Source: Planctomycetota bacterium (GTDB taxonomy: Bacteria > Planctomycetota > Planctomycetia > Planctomycetales > Planctomycetaceae). Taken from it: a stretch of DNA of 64,000 nt. The stretch covers positions 115,017-179,016 of the forward strand of contig JAURQH010000047.1 in the NCBI GenBank assembly GCA_030836185.1, given 5' to 3'. Below are positions 10,055-17,562 of the stretch, in pieces. Made by a program: the position numbers and the translations under genes. How positions within the stretch are numbered: position 1 is the stretch's first letter; each line of letters starts with the position of its first letter. Under the pieces are notes generated by a model that saw nothing but the letters and a program-made list of their open reading frames with translations, searched no databases and was not told the DNA's origin.

Positions 10055-12508
10055 CTACTCCGCAACTTCGTTGTTGTCAGGTTTTGGTTGAGAAGTGTCC
10101 ACGCCGACACAAATGCCTGCCAACATGGAAACTTCCTCGACCGGAGCCGGCAATTGCTTTTGAACCAGTTTCTGAAACTGCTTTGGCTGACCAATTTGTC
10201 CGGCAAAACGCCCGAGAAAATAATTCAACTCTTCCTTCATGACGGTCAAATCCATACGAGTAGTGCTGATCCTCTTAGGAATCGCCTGAATCGCGGAGAC
10301 CGTCAACTCAAGATCACCAGCTTTTGCGACGGGCAATAATCGAGCAAACAACGACATCTCTAATCGTTCGCGATCAATTTTGCTGGTGTTAATGGCCGAT
10401 TCCAAATTGCTGAAATCTTTAGTAGCGATCATTTGATCCAACTCAAAGAGAAAGACCAACTGCGCATCGCGCGATGGTAAGGTCGATCCAATTCTTCGAT
10501 TCAATTCATTCAACTGACTCGATGCCTTCGCTTGCTGAAGCGCGGCTTGGACTTCAGGTAACAAAGATGATTTGAGAAACGGTTCTTTCAAATCTCCGTT
10601 GGTTTGATCGATCCTGGTCTGCATCTCTTCCCAAACATTGACGGCCTGCCCCCAAAGTAGCGCTTCGCTTAACAATGTTTCGAGAGTTTGTATTCGCAAA
10701 TCTGCAGAGGATTCCAATTCGTTCAGTTTTTTGACGTAACTGTTAAATCGAATCCGAAGAGTGTTTTCGTTTTCCAGTCCCAGTTTTTCTCTCAACTCGG
10801 ATTTGATGGCATCAGCGCCCACAGCATTCTGATCATGAGGTCGGGCAGCCAATGCAGAAGGAGTTGGTCCGATTGATCGAGCCAGCGTGAGAGCACGCTG
10901 CATGATGCCCCATGCTTCATCACTTTCTCCAACGGCATCCTGAGCGCGAGCCAAAGCCAACAACGCTAAAATTCGATTGAGCACCGCAGAAGGATCGGAG
11001 ATCTCATAGTTCAATAACTCGGCAGGAGCCGGAATCAAAAACTCGGTTCCTTCTGGCAAATTTTCCAATTGCTGGGTGGCCACATCGAGAACTTTTTTGG
11101 CGTCCTCTTTTTGACCTCCCGAGGCAAAGAAGACCGCGGCATCGGACAAAATTCGCGTTTTTGTCGCGGAAGGCTCTGAAGCCACCAGCTTCACAATCTG
11201 ATCTGCCGAAAGCTCTCCCGTGAGGGCTTTCCACCGTGAATAGGCTAACAAGGTATCTGCACGAACCCGATCCGTCGGCGCGCTTTGAATCCAAGCTAAG
11301 GCTTTTTCATCTTCGTCGTGAGCTAACAGCAACATGGTCACCGTGACCCATTCGGGTTGCGCCCATTTGTGAGCAGGGTGACTAATTAAAGGCGAGATCG
11401 GATATCCTTCCAGATCTCGCAGAACACGAAGTTGTGACGAACTTTGTCGCAATCGATCAAATTGTTGTTCATCTGAAATGTTCGCACCTTTGACGGCAAC
11501 CTCCAACCACTTGATCGCATCTGCCTGTCGCCCTTCCGAAACCAATAAGGCCGCCAAACCGCTGAGATCGTCGAATCGAATTCGTCCGGCGGTGGGAGAT
11601 TCGGCAGCCGCTTTCTCAGCTTCAGCAATCAATTCTTTTCGGTTGGAGATATCTTTCTCGCGCCAGGCAATTTCTACCAGAGGCATGAGCCTCTTATTAA
11701 AGAATGCTTCTTTTCGATATTGATCGATTTTATCGAGTTGCTCTTTGGCAGAGTCGAGCTGCTCGAGTCGTGCGAATGATTCGGCCAGTAGCTGACGACA
11801 GTCCGCTTGCCGATTGGTTTGTGAATTCCATTCTCGCTGTCGAGCGATTGTAGGAATCGTATTACTCAAAAGTTCCTGACGATAAGCGACCGGATCAAAC
11901 GGTTTTTGATCATCTTCGTTCTCATTCTTCTTGTCGTTTTCGAAGACAGGATTGTATTCGATTTTCTCAACAGGCTTTCTGTTCTGCTCGTTCGCGAGAT
12001 TTTCGAGCTCGTTCGGATCCTGTGGTGGTTCTCTTAGAACAAAGAACCAAACGGCCCCTCCCGCAGCTCCAAGAAAGATCACGGCAAAAATGAGCATAAA
12101 TAAAGAGCTTCCTGACGACTCTGGCTGAGGCTCTTCGACCTTTTCAAGTTTGGGAGCTTCAAAGACCGGAACCATGCAGGAGGGGTTGGCACATTTCACC
12201 GATTTCCCAGCAGCCGCTTCCGGGACATATCCCGAAGTTTCGCACATGGGGCAAGTAACCGCGTGTGTTCTTCCGGGGGCTTTTCGCAAAGCGACTCGAA
12301 CCGCAGCTTTTTGAGTACTCGTTTCAATCGCGAAAGGGTCTTCATCTTTGGAAGTCAGTTGTTTCTTTTTCGGTAGTTTCTCTGCCTTTTTCTCAGTCGC
12401 AGATGCTTTACCGCCAGTTGACGACATGGCAGCGCCACAAAACGGGCAGGTTTCTGGATTTTCGTCCAAAACCGATTGGCCGCACGAAGGACATGAAGGA
12501 AGATCCAT
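10055..12508 (-). CDS. Zinc-ribbon membrane protein with long helical-repeat C-terminus, function unknown
   Basis: This protein has 817 residues. Two N-terminal zinc ribbons are visible: CPSC...CPFC (residues about 6-24) and CPMC...CANPSC (about 85-108). A single membrane helix lies near residues 137-157 (LFMLIFAVIFLGAAGGAVWFF). The remaining ~650 residues are helix-rich, probably TPR-like solenoid (for example LAESFARLEQLDSAKEQLDKI and GRQADAIKWLEVAVKGA). By charge, the ribbons should be cytoplasmic and the solenoid periplasmic. Such zinc-ribbon/TM/TPR proteins are frequent in planctomycetes; no function is assigned. The start codon has only a weak GGAAA upstream. Confidence 0.75.
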   Translation of the reverse strand: MDLPSCPSCGQSVLDENPETCPFCGAAMSSTGGKASATEKKAEKLPKKKQLTSKDEDPFAIETSTQKAAVRVALRKAPGRTHAVTCPMCETSGYVPEAAAGKSVKCANPSCMVPVFEAPKLEKVEEPQPESSGSSLFMLIFAVIFLGAAGGAVWFFVLREPPQDPNELENLANEQNRKPVEKIEYNPVFENDKKNENEDDQKPFDPVAYRQELLSNTIPTIARQREWNSQTNRQADCRQLLAESFARLEQLDSAKEQLDKIDQYRKEAFFNKRLMPLVEIAWREKDISNRKELIAEAEKAAAESPTAGRIRFDDLSGLAALLVSEGRQADAIKWLEVAVKGANISDEQQFDRLRQSSSQLRVLRDLEGYPISPLISHPAHKWAQPEWVTVTMLLLAHDEDEKALAWIQSAPTDRVRADTLLAYSRWKALTGELSADQIVKLVASEPSATKTRILSDAAVFFASGGQKEDAKKVLDVATQQLENLPEGTEFLIPAPAELLNYEISDPSAVLNRILALLALARAQDAVGESDEAWGIMQRALTLARSIGPTPSALAARPHDQNAVGADAIKSELREKLGLENENTLRIRFNSYVKKLNELESSADLRIQTLETLLSEALLWGQAVNVWEEMQTRIDQTNGDLKEPFLKSSLLPEVQAALQQAKASSQLNELNRRIGSTLPSRDAQLVFLFELDQMIATKDFSNLESAINTSKIDRERLEMSLFARLLPVAKAGDLELTVSAIQAIPKRISTTRMDLTVMKEELNYFLGRFAGQIGQPKQFQKLVQKQLPAPVEEVSMLAGICVGVDTSQPKPDNNEVAE

Positions 12509-13025
12509 TGGCTCGTTTCCAAATAATTTAAAGTCGCGGAAAACACATCAGGACACAGAACGTGCCTGCCACCGAAAAGACGATCTATAAAACGCTACCC
12601 AGAGATCAAAAGTTCCCGAAAGGAGACGAATCACCTCTCGAGTTTCTTATTGTGATCTCAGATCAGGAAATCCTGAAATCGTCGTGACTTGCAACAATTA
12701 TGAGAATCCATTGTATGCTGATCGCGGGCTCTCAGGCAATTCCCGGTCTGAAGAAATGCCGGAAGTTCGTGCAGAGTTTCGACTCGATTTCATCGAGGTT
12801 TCTGACCACTTTCAACGACAGAACACCAGATCCAATCGTTTGAGAATTTGAAATTCGGAAATTGAACTTCCTATAATCCTTGCTTAGGATAACCGATGGA
12901 GAAGACGATGAATCGTCTTTATGTCAACATGGTGTGAGCCATTCCCGGGATACAGAACGTTGATAGCATTATTGTTTCATACGATCTGACCAGTCGTGGT
13001 TCGAGGATGTGTTAAGGGCTTCAGG
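12509..13025. other. Divergent intergenic region
   Basis: This 517 bp region lies between the divergent zinc-ribbon and S2P-like genes. It contains a candidate promoter for the plus-strand gene (12848-12877) and a short perfect inverted repeat, TCAGGA-AA-TCCTGA (12663-12676), of unknown role. No RNA gene or coding frame is evident. Confidence 0.45.
12848..12877 (+). promoter_or_regulatory. Candidate sigma-70-type promoter
   Basis: TTGAAA at 12848-12853 and TATAAT at 12872-12877 are separated by 18 bp, close to the bacterial housekeeping consensus. It would transcribe the S2P-like gene with a leader of about 140 nt. A small inverted repeat, ATCCT-TGCTT-AGGAT, follows immediately (12877-12891). 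Confidence 0.4.
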
Positions 13026-14036
13026 ATGATGCGCGACAATCGTGGCTCGCTCCCTTTTTGGTCAATTCCCATTAGTTCTGTCTTGGGAATTCGAATTCAG
13101 ATCAATCTTTTGTTCTTTCTGCTTCCTCCTGCTTTGTGTTTATGGTTCGGTTTGCGACTTGGCTGTTCAATTTCTGCCCTCTTATTTTTCTCTGCTGTGA
13201 TTCATGAGTGTGCTCGAATCATAGTTTGCAATTGGCACGGTGAACCACCGACTCAATCAATCTTGTGGCCAGCAGGTGGTTTGATGACCGCTTCTCGACC
13301 ACGGACGCGAGTTCTCGGAGCCATCGCCGGAATGACAGCAAATCTGCTGATCTGTCTGCTGACCGCATACCCGCTGTACCAATCGGGACGACTCGGGACG
13401 GCTCTCGATCCAATGTTGCTCGATGAATTTCAACTTGGCCAGTCCCCTGGTACGAACATCATCTATCTATTGTTCGCCATTAACTGGACTCTCACATTAG
13501 TCAACTTGCTGCCGTTATTGCCGATGACATCGGGAATCCTTTTCAAAGAGCTTGCCCACAAAATTTTTAACGAGGACAATGGCGAAATCATTTGGCTGCG
13601 CAGCAGTTGGTGTTTGGCAACCATTTTACTGCTGACAGGATTGACCTTGGAATTAACGATGGTCGTGGCGATTGCCAGCGTGAGTATGTTGGCAATCATG
13701 ATGCAATCCCAAGTGGTGACACGCTTTGAACCCGAACCCAAAGAAACATTTCTGGGCTATGATTTCTCAGAAGGTTATACCAGCCTGAATCGTGACTCTG
13801 CTCCTCCAAAACCGGAATCCTTGGTACAACGCTGGAAAGACAAACGAGAAGAACAACGCCGGATTCGCGAAGCGGAACTTGACCTGGAAGTGTCCGAAAA
13901 CCTTGATCGAATTCTCGCCCAGGTTCATGAAGATGGGATGGATTCTCTCAATCAAAATGATCGCAAGCTCCTCAAACGTGCCTCCGAAAGATTCCGCACT
14001 CGAGAAACACTGCCAAAAATTTCTAAACTCGATTAA
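13026..14036 (+). CDS. Site-2-protease-like (M50 fold) membrane protein, catalytic residues missing
   Basis: The protein has 336 residues from ATG 13026, chosen because AAGGG lies 7 nt upstream; a GTG at 12996 is an alternative. The opening PFWSIPISSVLGIRIQI and the arrangement of about five membrane helices match bacterial S2P-family proteins. However, the zinc motif HExxH reads HECAR (about residues 60-64), so the second His is Arg. The second motif, normally NLLPxxPLDGG, reads NLLPLLPMTSG (about 160-170), so the metal-binding Asp is Thr. This suggests a non-proteolytic homologue. A charged, coiled cytosolic tail covers about residues 245-336. Its stop codon overlaps that of the convergent sulfatase gene. 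Confidence 0.75.
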   Translation: MMRDNRGSLPFWSIPISSVLGIRIQINLLFFLLPPALCLWFGLRLGCSISALLFFSAVIHECARIIVCNWHGEPPTQSILWPAGGLMTASRPRTRVLGAIAGMTANLLICLLTAYPLYQSGRLGTALDPMLLDEFQLGQSPGTNIIYLLFAINWTLTLVNLLPLLPMTSGILFKELAHKIFNEDNGEIIWLRSSWCLATILLLTGLTLELTMVVAIASVSMLAIMMQSQVVTRFEPEPKETFLGYDFSEGYTSLNRDSAPPKPESLVQRWKDKREEQRRIREAELDLEVSENLDRILAQVHEDGMDSLNQNDRKLLKRASERFRTRETLPKISKLD

Positions 14037-15430
14037 CGAGGACGCCGTTTGAATTGATCCGCTTTGGCGGCATCATAATCGGGATTTACCGTCGGCATTT
14101 TTGCCCCCACACGTTTTCTCCAGGCGACCAACTGACGCTGCAATGCTTGAGCTTTTTGGGGATTTTGTTTCGCGAGATCTGTTAGCTCGCCGATGTCATC
14201 TTTCAAATTGTAAAGTTCGACGCGATTCTCATCGAAGTATTCAATCAGTTTCCAGTCTCCCGCGCGAACCGCTCCCGCAGGTGACGTGTGATGGTAATGA
14301 GGATAGTGCCAATAGATTCCTTCTCGTCTGAGAGTTCCTCCCTCTGTCAATAAGGGAACCAAACTCTGTCCGTCAATCTGAACCTTCGATTGATCGACTC
14401 CCGCCAGCTCCAACATGGTGGGAACAAAGTCAACGCTGCTGACCGGAGTATGACAAACTGAGCCCGCAGCTATCTTTTCCGGCCAACGCACAATAAGTGG
14501 GACACGAATCCCTCCTTCGTAGAGAGAACCTTTCTCATTTCTCAAAGGCAGGTTGACCATGACCGGTTCCCCCTGTTTGTCAAACCGCTGATACAAGCCT
14601 CCATTATCGGAAAAGAAAATCACGACTGTGTTTTCGCTTATCTGAAGATCATCCAGCTTCTTCATGATTCGACCAAGGCTCTGATCAATATGTTCCACCA
14701 TCGCCGCATACGTCGGGTTGTTCACACGCCGCTTGTCCGTCTTTGGCTTCTGTTGATATTTTGAAACCAATTCTTCCTCGGCCTCAAGGGGAATGTGCAC
14801 CGCATAATGTGGAAGATAAAGCACAAACGGATCGGCTTGATGTCGTTCCAGAAAATCTTCCGCTTTGTCGGTCAGATAGTTGGCCAGATAAGTTCCATCG
14901 GGAACATTTTCTCGAGGAGTGGTTTTGAATTTGGGAGAAAAATGCCGACCTCCTGTCACGGTGAACTCATCGAACCCTTGTTGCTTGGGGTAATGCGTGG
15001 CGGCTCCGAGATGCCATTTTCCGAAAGAGCCTGATACATAGCCGGCTGGCTTGAGCAATTCTGCGAATGTTTTTTCTTCAAGAGGCAGGTTCAGATTCAT
15101 TTTTGGGACCACCAATTTTTCCCACGGACGCCAGTGACCGGGAATGAAGTCGGTCAAATTCAAAGTGGCCGGATACTTGCCCGTCAGAATGCTGGCGCGA
15201 GTGGGCGAGCAAACAGGACACGCTGCATAGGCGTCTGTAAATTTCATCCCTTGACTCGCCAAACGATTGATGTGGGGAGTTTCGTGAAACGGGTTGCCAT
15301 AACATTCGGGATCAATCCATCCCATGTCATCCACGAGAAAAATGAGAAAATTGGGCTTTTCCGCACTCTCCAAGGTTTTCGAGCTGAGGAATAGAACCGA
15401 CAGAAGTAGGCAAAGACGATGAGTTCGCAT
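14033..15430 (-). CDS. Secreted type I sulfatase (Cys type)
   Basis: An arylsulfatase-family hydrolase that removes sulfate esters, probably from sulfated polysaccharides in the periplasm or outside. I take the ATG at 15430 (465 residues) because it places a signal peptide (LCLLLSVLFLSSKTLESAE) at the N-terminus; the frame is open 75 nt further up to 15505. Hallmarks: PNFLIFLVDDMGW with metal-binding Asp pair, CSPTR at about residue 74 whose Cys is converted to formylglycine, GKWHLG, and FFSDNGG. The substrate cannot be read from the sequence. A formylglycine-generating enzyme is encoded 8.5 kb away at 23978. The 3' end overlaps the convergent gene by 4 nt. Confidence 0.93.
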   Translation of the reverse strand: MRTHRLCLLLSVLFLSSKTLESAEKPNFLIFLVDDMGWIDPECYGNPFHETPHINRLASQGMKFTDAYAACPVCSPTRASILTGKYPATLNLTDFIPGHWRPWEKLVVPKMNLNLPLEEKTFAELLKPAGYVSGSFGKWHLGAATHYPKQQGFDEFTVTGGRHFSPKFKTTPRENVPDGTYLANYLTDKAEDFLERHQADPFVLYLPHYAVHIPLEAEEELVSKYQQKPKTDKRRVNNPTYAAMVEHIDQSLGRIMKKLDDLQISENTVVIFFSDNGGLYQRFDKQGEPVMVNLPLRNEKGSLYEGGIRVPLIVRWPEKIAAGSVCHTPVSSVDFVPTMLELAGVDQSKVQIDGQSLVPLLTEGGTLRREGIYWHYPHYHHTSPAGAVRAGDWKLIEYFDENRVELYNLKDDIGELTDLAKQNPQKAQALQRQLVAWRKRVGAKMPTVNPDYDAAKADQFKRRPR

Positions 15431-15625
15431 GAATCGAGACTTTCGGACGCAAATGGAAGAATCTGGGTGTCTCACCAGTAAAAGCGGTCTGAATACATGA
15501 TTCAAGCACCCTTTTCCAGTAATCTGAGTAGGGCGTTATCTGGAAAATTCCTGTCAGCCTGCTTATGATTTATTGGAAGAAGAGGCTCCATTTTTGCAAT
15601 CCCTTTGATGAGGAAGCGTTTCACG

Positions 15626-15988
15626 ATGCCGGAAGTTAAATTTGTGAACGAAAAAGTGACGGTCGATGTTCCCGAAGGGTCTAACCTTCGCCAGGAAGCT
15701 CGCAAAGTCGGCGTTCAGCTCTATTGGGGACCTCATAAAGTCGTTAATTGCCGAGGCATGGGAATGTGCGGCAGTTGTCATGTTGAGGTTTCGAAGGGCG
15801 AAGAGAATCTCAAGAAGCCCGGACTCTGGGAACGTCTTTGGCTCAGTCTTCATCCAGCACTCTTCTTGGCCAAGCAAACCGAGAAAGATAATTCTCTACG
15901 ATTGGCTTGCCAGTCGAAAGTTCAGGGCGATTGTGAAATCAAAACACAGCCCGATGTGAATTTGAACGGCGAAAAATTCTGGGGCTAA
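15626..15988 (+). CDS. 2Fe-2S ferredoxin
   Basis: This is a 120-residue plant-type ferredoxin. I chose the ATG at 15626 because AGGAAG lies 9 nt upstream. The cluster ligands are C-RGMGM-C-GS-C at about residues 41-50 and a fourth Cys in LACQS near residue 96. The insertion between the third and fourth Cys (LWERLWLSLHPALFL) is longer and more hydrophobic than in classical ferredoxins, and may form a partner- or membrane-contacting helix (inference). It carries single electrons in the cytoplasm; the partner is unknown. The nitrilase-family gene follows 18 nt later, probably in the same transcript. Confidence 0.9.
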   Translation: MPEVKFVNEKVTVDVPEGSNLRQEARKVGVQLYWGPHKVVNCRGMGMCGSCHVEVSKGEENLKKPGLWERLWLSLHPALFLAKQTEKDNSLRLACQSKVQGDCEIKTQPDVNLNGEKFWG

Positions 15989-16006
15989 TCAAGTGAGTAC
16001 GGCAGC

Positions 16007-16969
16007 ATGAGAGAGATTCGCATCGCGGCCGCTCAGTTTGAACATAAAAACGCAGATACCGAATACAATCTGTCTCGCATCCACCAACTGACGGCAACAG
16101 CCGTCGAACAAGATGCGGAAATCGTCAGTTTTCACGAATGCTCTCTTCACGGCTACTCGTTCACACAGACGTTCGATAAAGAACAACTGCTCGATCTTGC
16201 CGAACCGCTCGATGACAGTGCCAGTCTGAATTCGTTGATCAATATTTCTCGCGAGTTTGATCGTCCCATCACTGCGGGTCTCTTCGAACGCGACGGCGAT
16301 CAGGTTTTCAACACCTATGTCTTCGTCACCAAAACAGGCATCCTGGCACGCTTTCGCAAATTGCATGCGTTTGTGAATCCTCATCTCTCATCGGGAGAGG
16401 AATTTGTCGTCTTCGAGTGGTCGGGGTGCAAGTTTGGTATGCTGATTTGTTACGACAACAATCTTCCCGAGAACGTCCGTATGACAACTCTTCTGGGAGC
16501 CGATGTCATTTTCATGCCACATGTAACAGGCTGTTTACCGTCCGTCATGCCGGGTCGGGGAACCGTTGACCCCAAACTTTGGAAAAATCGGGAGCACGAT
16601 CCTGTCCGATTACGGCAGGAATTTGACGGACCGAAAGGCCGTGGCTGGCTGATGCGGTGGTTACCGGCCCGCGCGTATGAAAATGGAGTTTATGCGGTTT
16701 TCACGAATCCCGTGGGACTTGATGATGGCGAAGTCCGCAATGGACAATCCATGATCCTCGATCCGTTTGGAGAAGTGATTGCCGAATGTCGCCAACTGGG
16801 TGATGATGTCGTTACTGCAATATGTACTCCTGAAAAAATCGAACAATCGGGAGGTCGACGTTATATCCGCGCCCGCCGCCCGGAGTTGTATGGAAAAATG
16901 ACCGAATCAACCGGTGAACAACCAACCACAGAGCCGGGCTGGAATCTCAAATACAAATCAAATTCTTGA
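16007..16969 (+). CDS. Carbon-nitrogen hydrolase (nitrilase superfamily)
   Basis: A 320-residue cytoplasmic amidase of the nitrilase superfamily. The catalytic triad is visible: Glu44 (FHECSLHGY), Lys118 (FRKLHAF) and Cys148 (LICYDNNLPE). The layout resembles N-carbamoyl-putrescine amidase and related omega-amidases, but the loop around the nucleophile does not settle the substrate. It lies 18 nt after the ferredoxin gene. Confidence 0.88.
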   Translation: MREIRIAAAQFEHKNADTEYNLSRIHQLTATAVEQDAEIVSFHECSLHGYSFTQTFDKEQLLDLAEPLDDSASLNSLINISREFDRPITAGLFERDGDQVFNTYVFVTKTGILARFRKLHAFVNPHLSSGEEFVVFEWSGCKFGMLICYDNNLPENVRMTTLLGADVIFMPHVTGCLPSVMPGRGTVDPKLWKNREHDPVRLRQEFDGPKGRGWLMRWLPARAYENGVYAVFTNPVGLDDGEVRNGQSMILDPFGEVIAECRQLGDDVVTAICTPEKIEQSGGRRYIRARRPELYGKMTESTGEQPTTEPGWNLKYKSNS

Positions 16970-17064
16970 AGCATCCGACAGAGACTTTCGAGATTTTCTT
17001 GACGGTTCCAGAAGACAGTGCGTATGTTGAAGTATTGTAGCGACTACTTTTCATAGAATTTTGC

Positions 17065-17490
17065 ATGCGATACTGGTACTCAACAACATGTTCTGCAAAC
17101 TGGCGACTGCTCTTCACAGTCGCTCTGATTTGTTGCGCAAAAGCGTCATCAGCAGACGCTTCTTGTGGTGACTACCTGCATGTCAAAGGAATGCCAGTCT
17201 CTCTAGCTGAGACAGATCAGCCACAGTCGCATCTTGATCACCAACGTCCGGTTGAACCCACACCCTGTGCGAACGGAAATTGTCAATCACGCGATCAACT
17301 TCCCATCGACCCGGCAACGACTTTAGATTCTCGCATCTTGGAAGACATTCGCCTCTCTCATGAAATCCATGGTTTGGGGAAAGACTCACTCCTTCCAAAA
17401 TTTGCCACTCATCGATTGAGTGACGACCAACCTCCAACATCACCGTTCATCGCTGCTCTCGACAAACCACCCCAAGCCACTTTCGTCTAA
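17065..17490 (+). CDS. Small exported cysteine-containing protein, function unknown
   Basis: This protein has 141 residues. A signal peptide is likely (NWRLLFTVALICCAKASSADA). The mature part begins with SCGDYL, a stretch I associate with other planctomycete secreted proteins, and later has PCANGNCQ. The rest is polar and Pro-rich with no domain. It lies 72 nt before the multihaem cytochrome gene on the same strand, so it may belong to that transcription unit. Confidence 0.6.
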   Translation: MRYWYSTTCSANWRLLFTVALICCAKASSADASCGDYLHVKGMPVSLAETDQPQSHLDHQRPVEPTPCANGNCQSRDQLPIDPATTLDSRILEDIRLSHEIHGLGKDSLLPKFATHRLSDDQPPTSPFIAALDKPPQATFV

Positions 17491-17562
17491 TCGACAGATT
17501 ATTCTCCGGCTGATTCTTCATCGAGTCACACCGGACGCTCTGTATTAACGAAAGTGATTCTG

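Noticed and set aside
12663..12676. Perfect inverted repeat TCAGGA-AA-TCCTGA
   Set aside because: Loop too short for a hairpin and no second copy seen; a regulator site cannot be supported.
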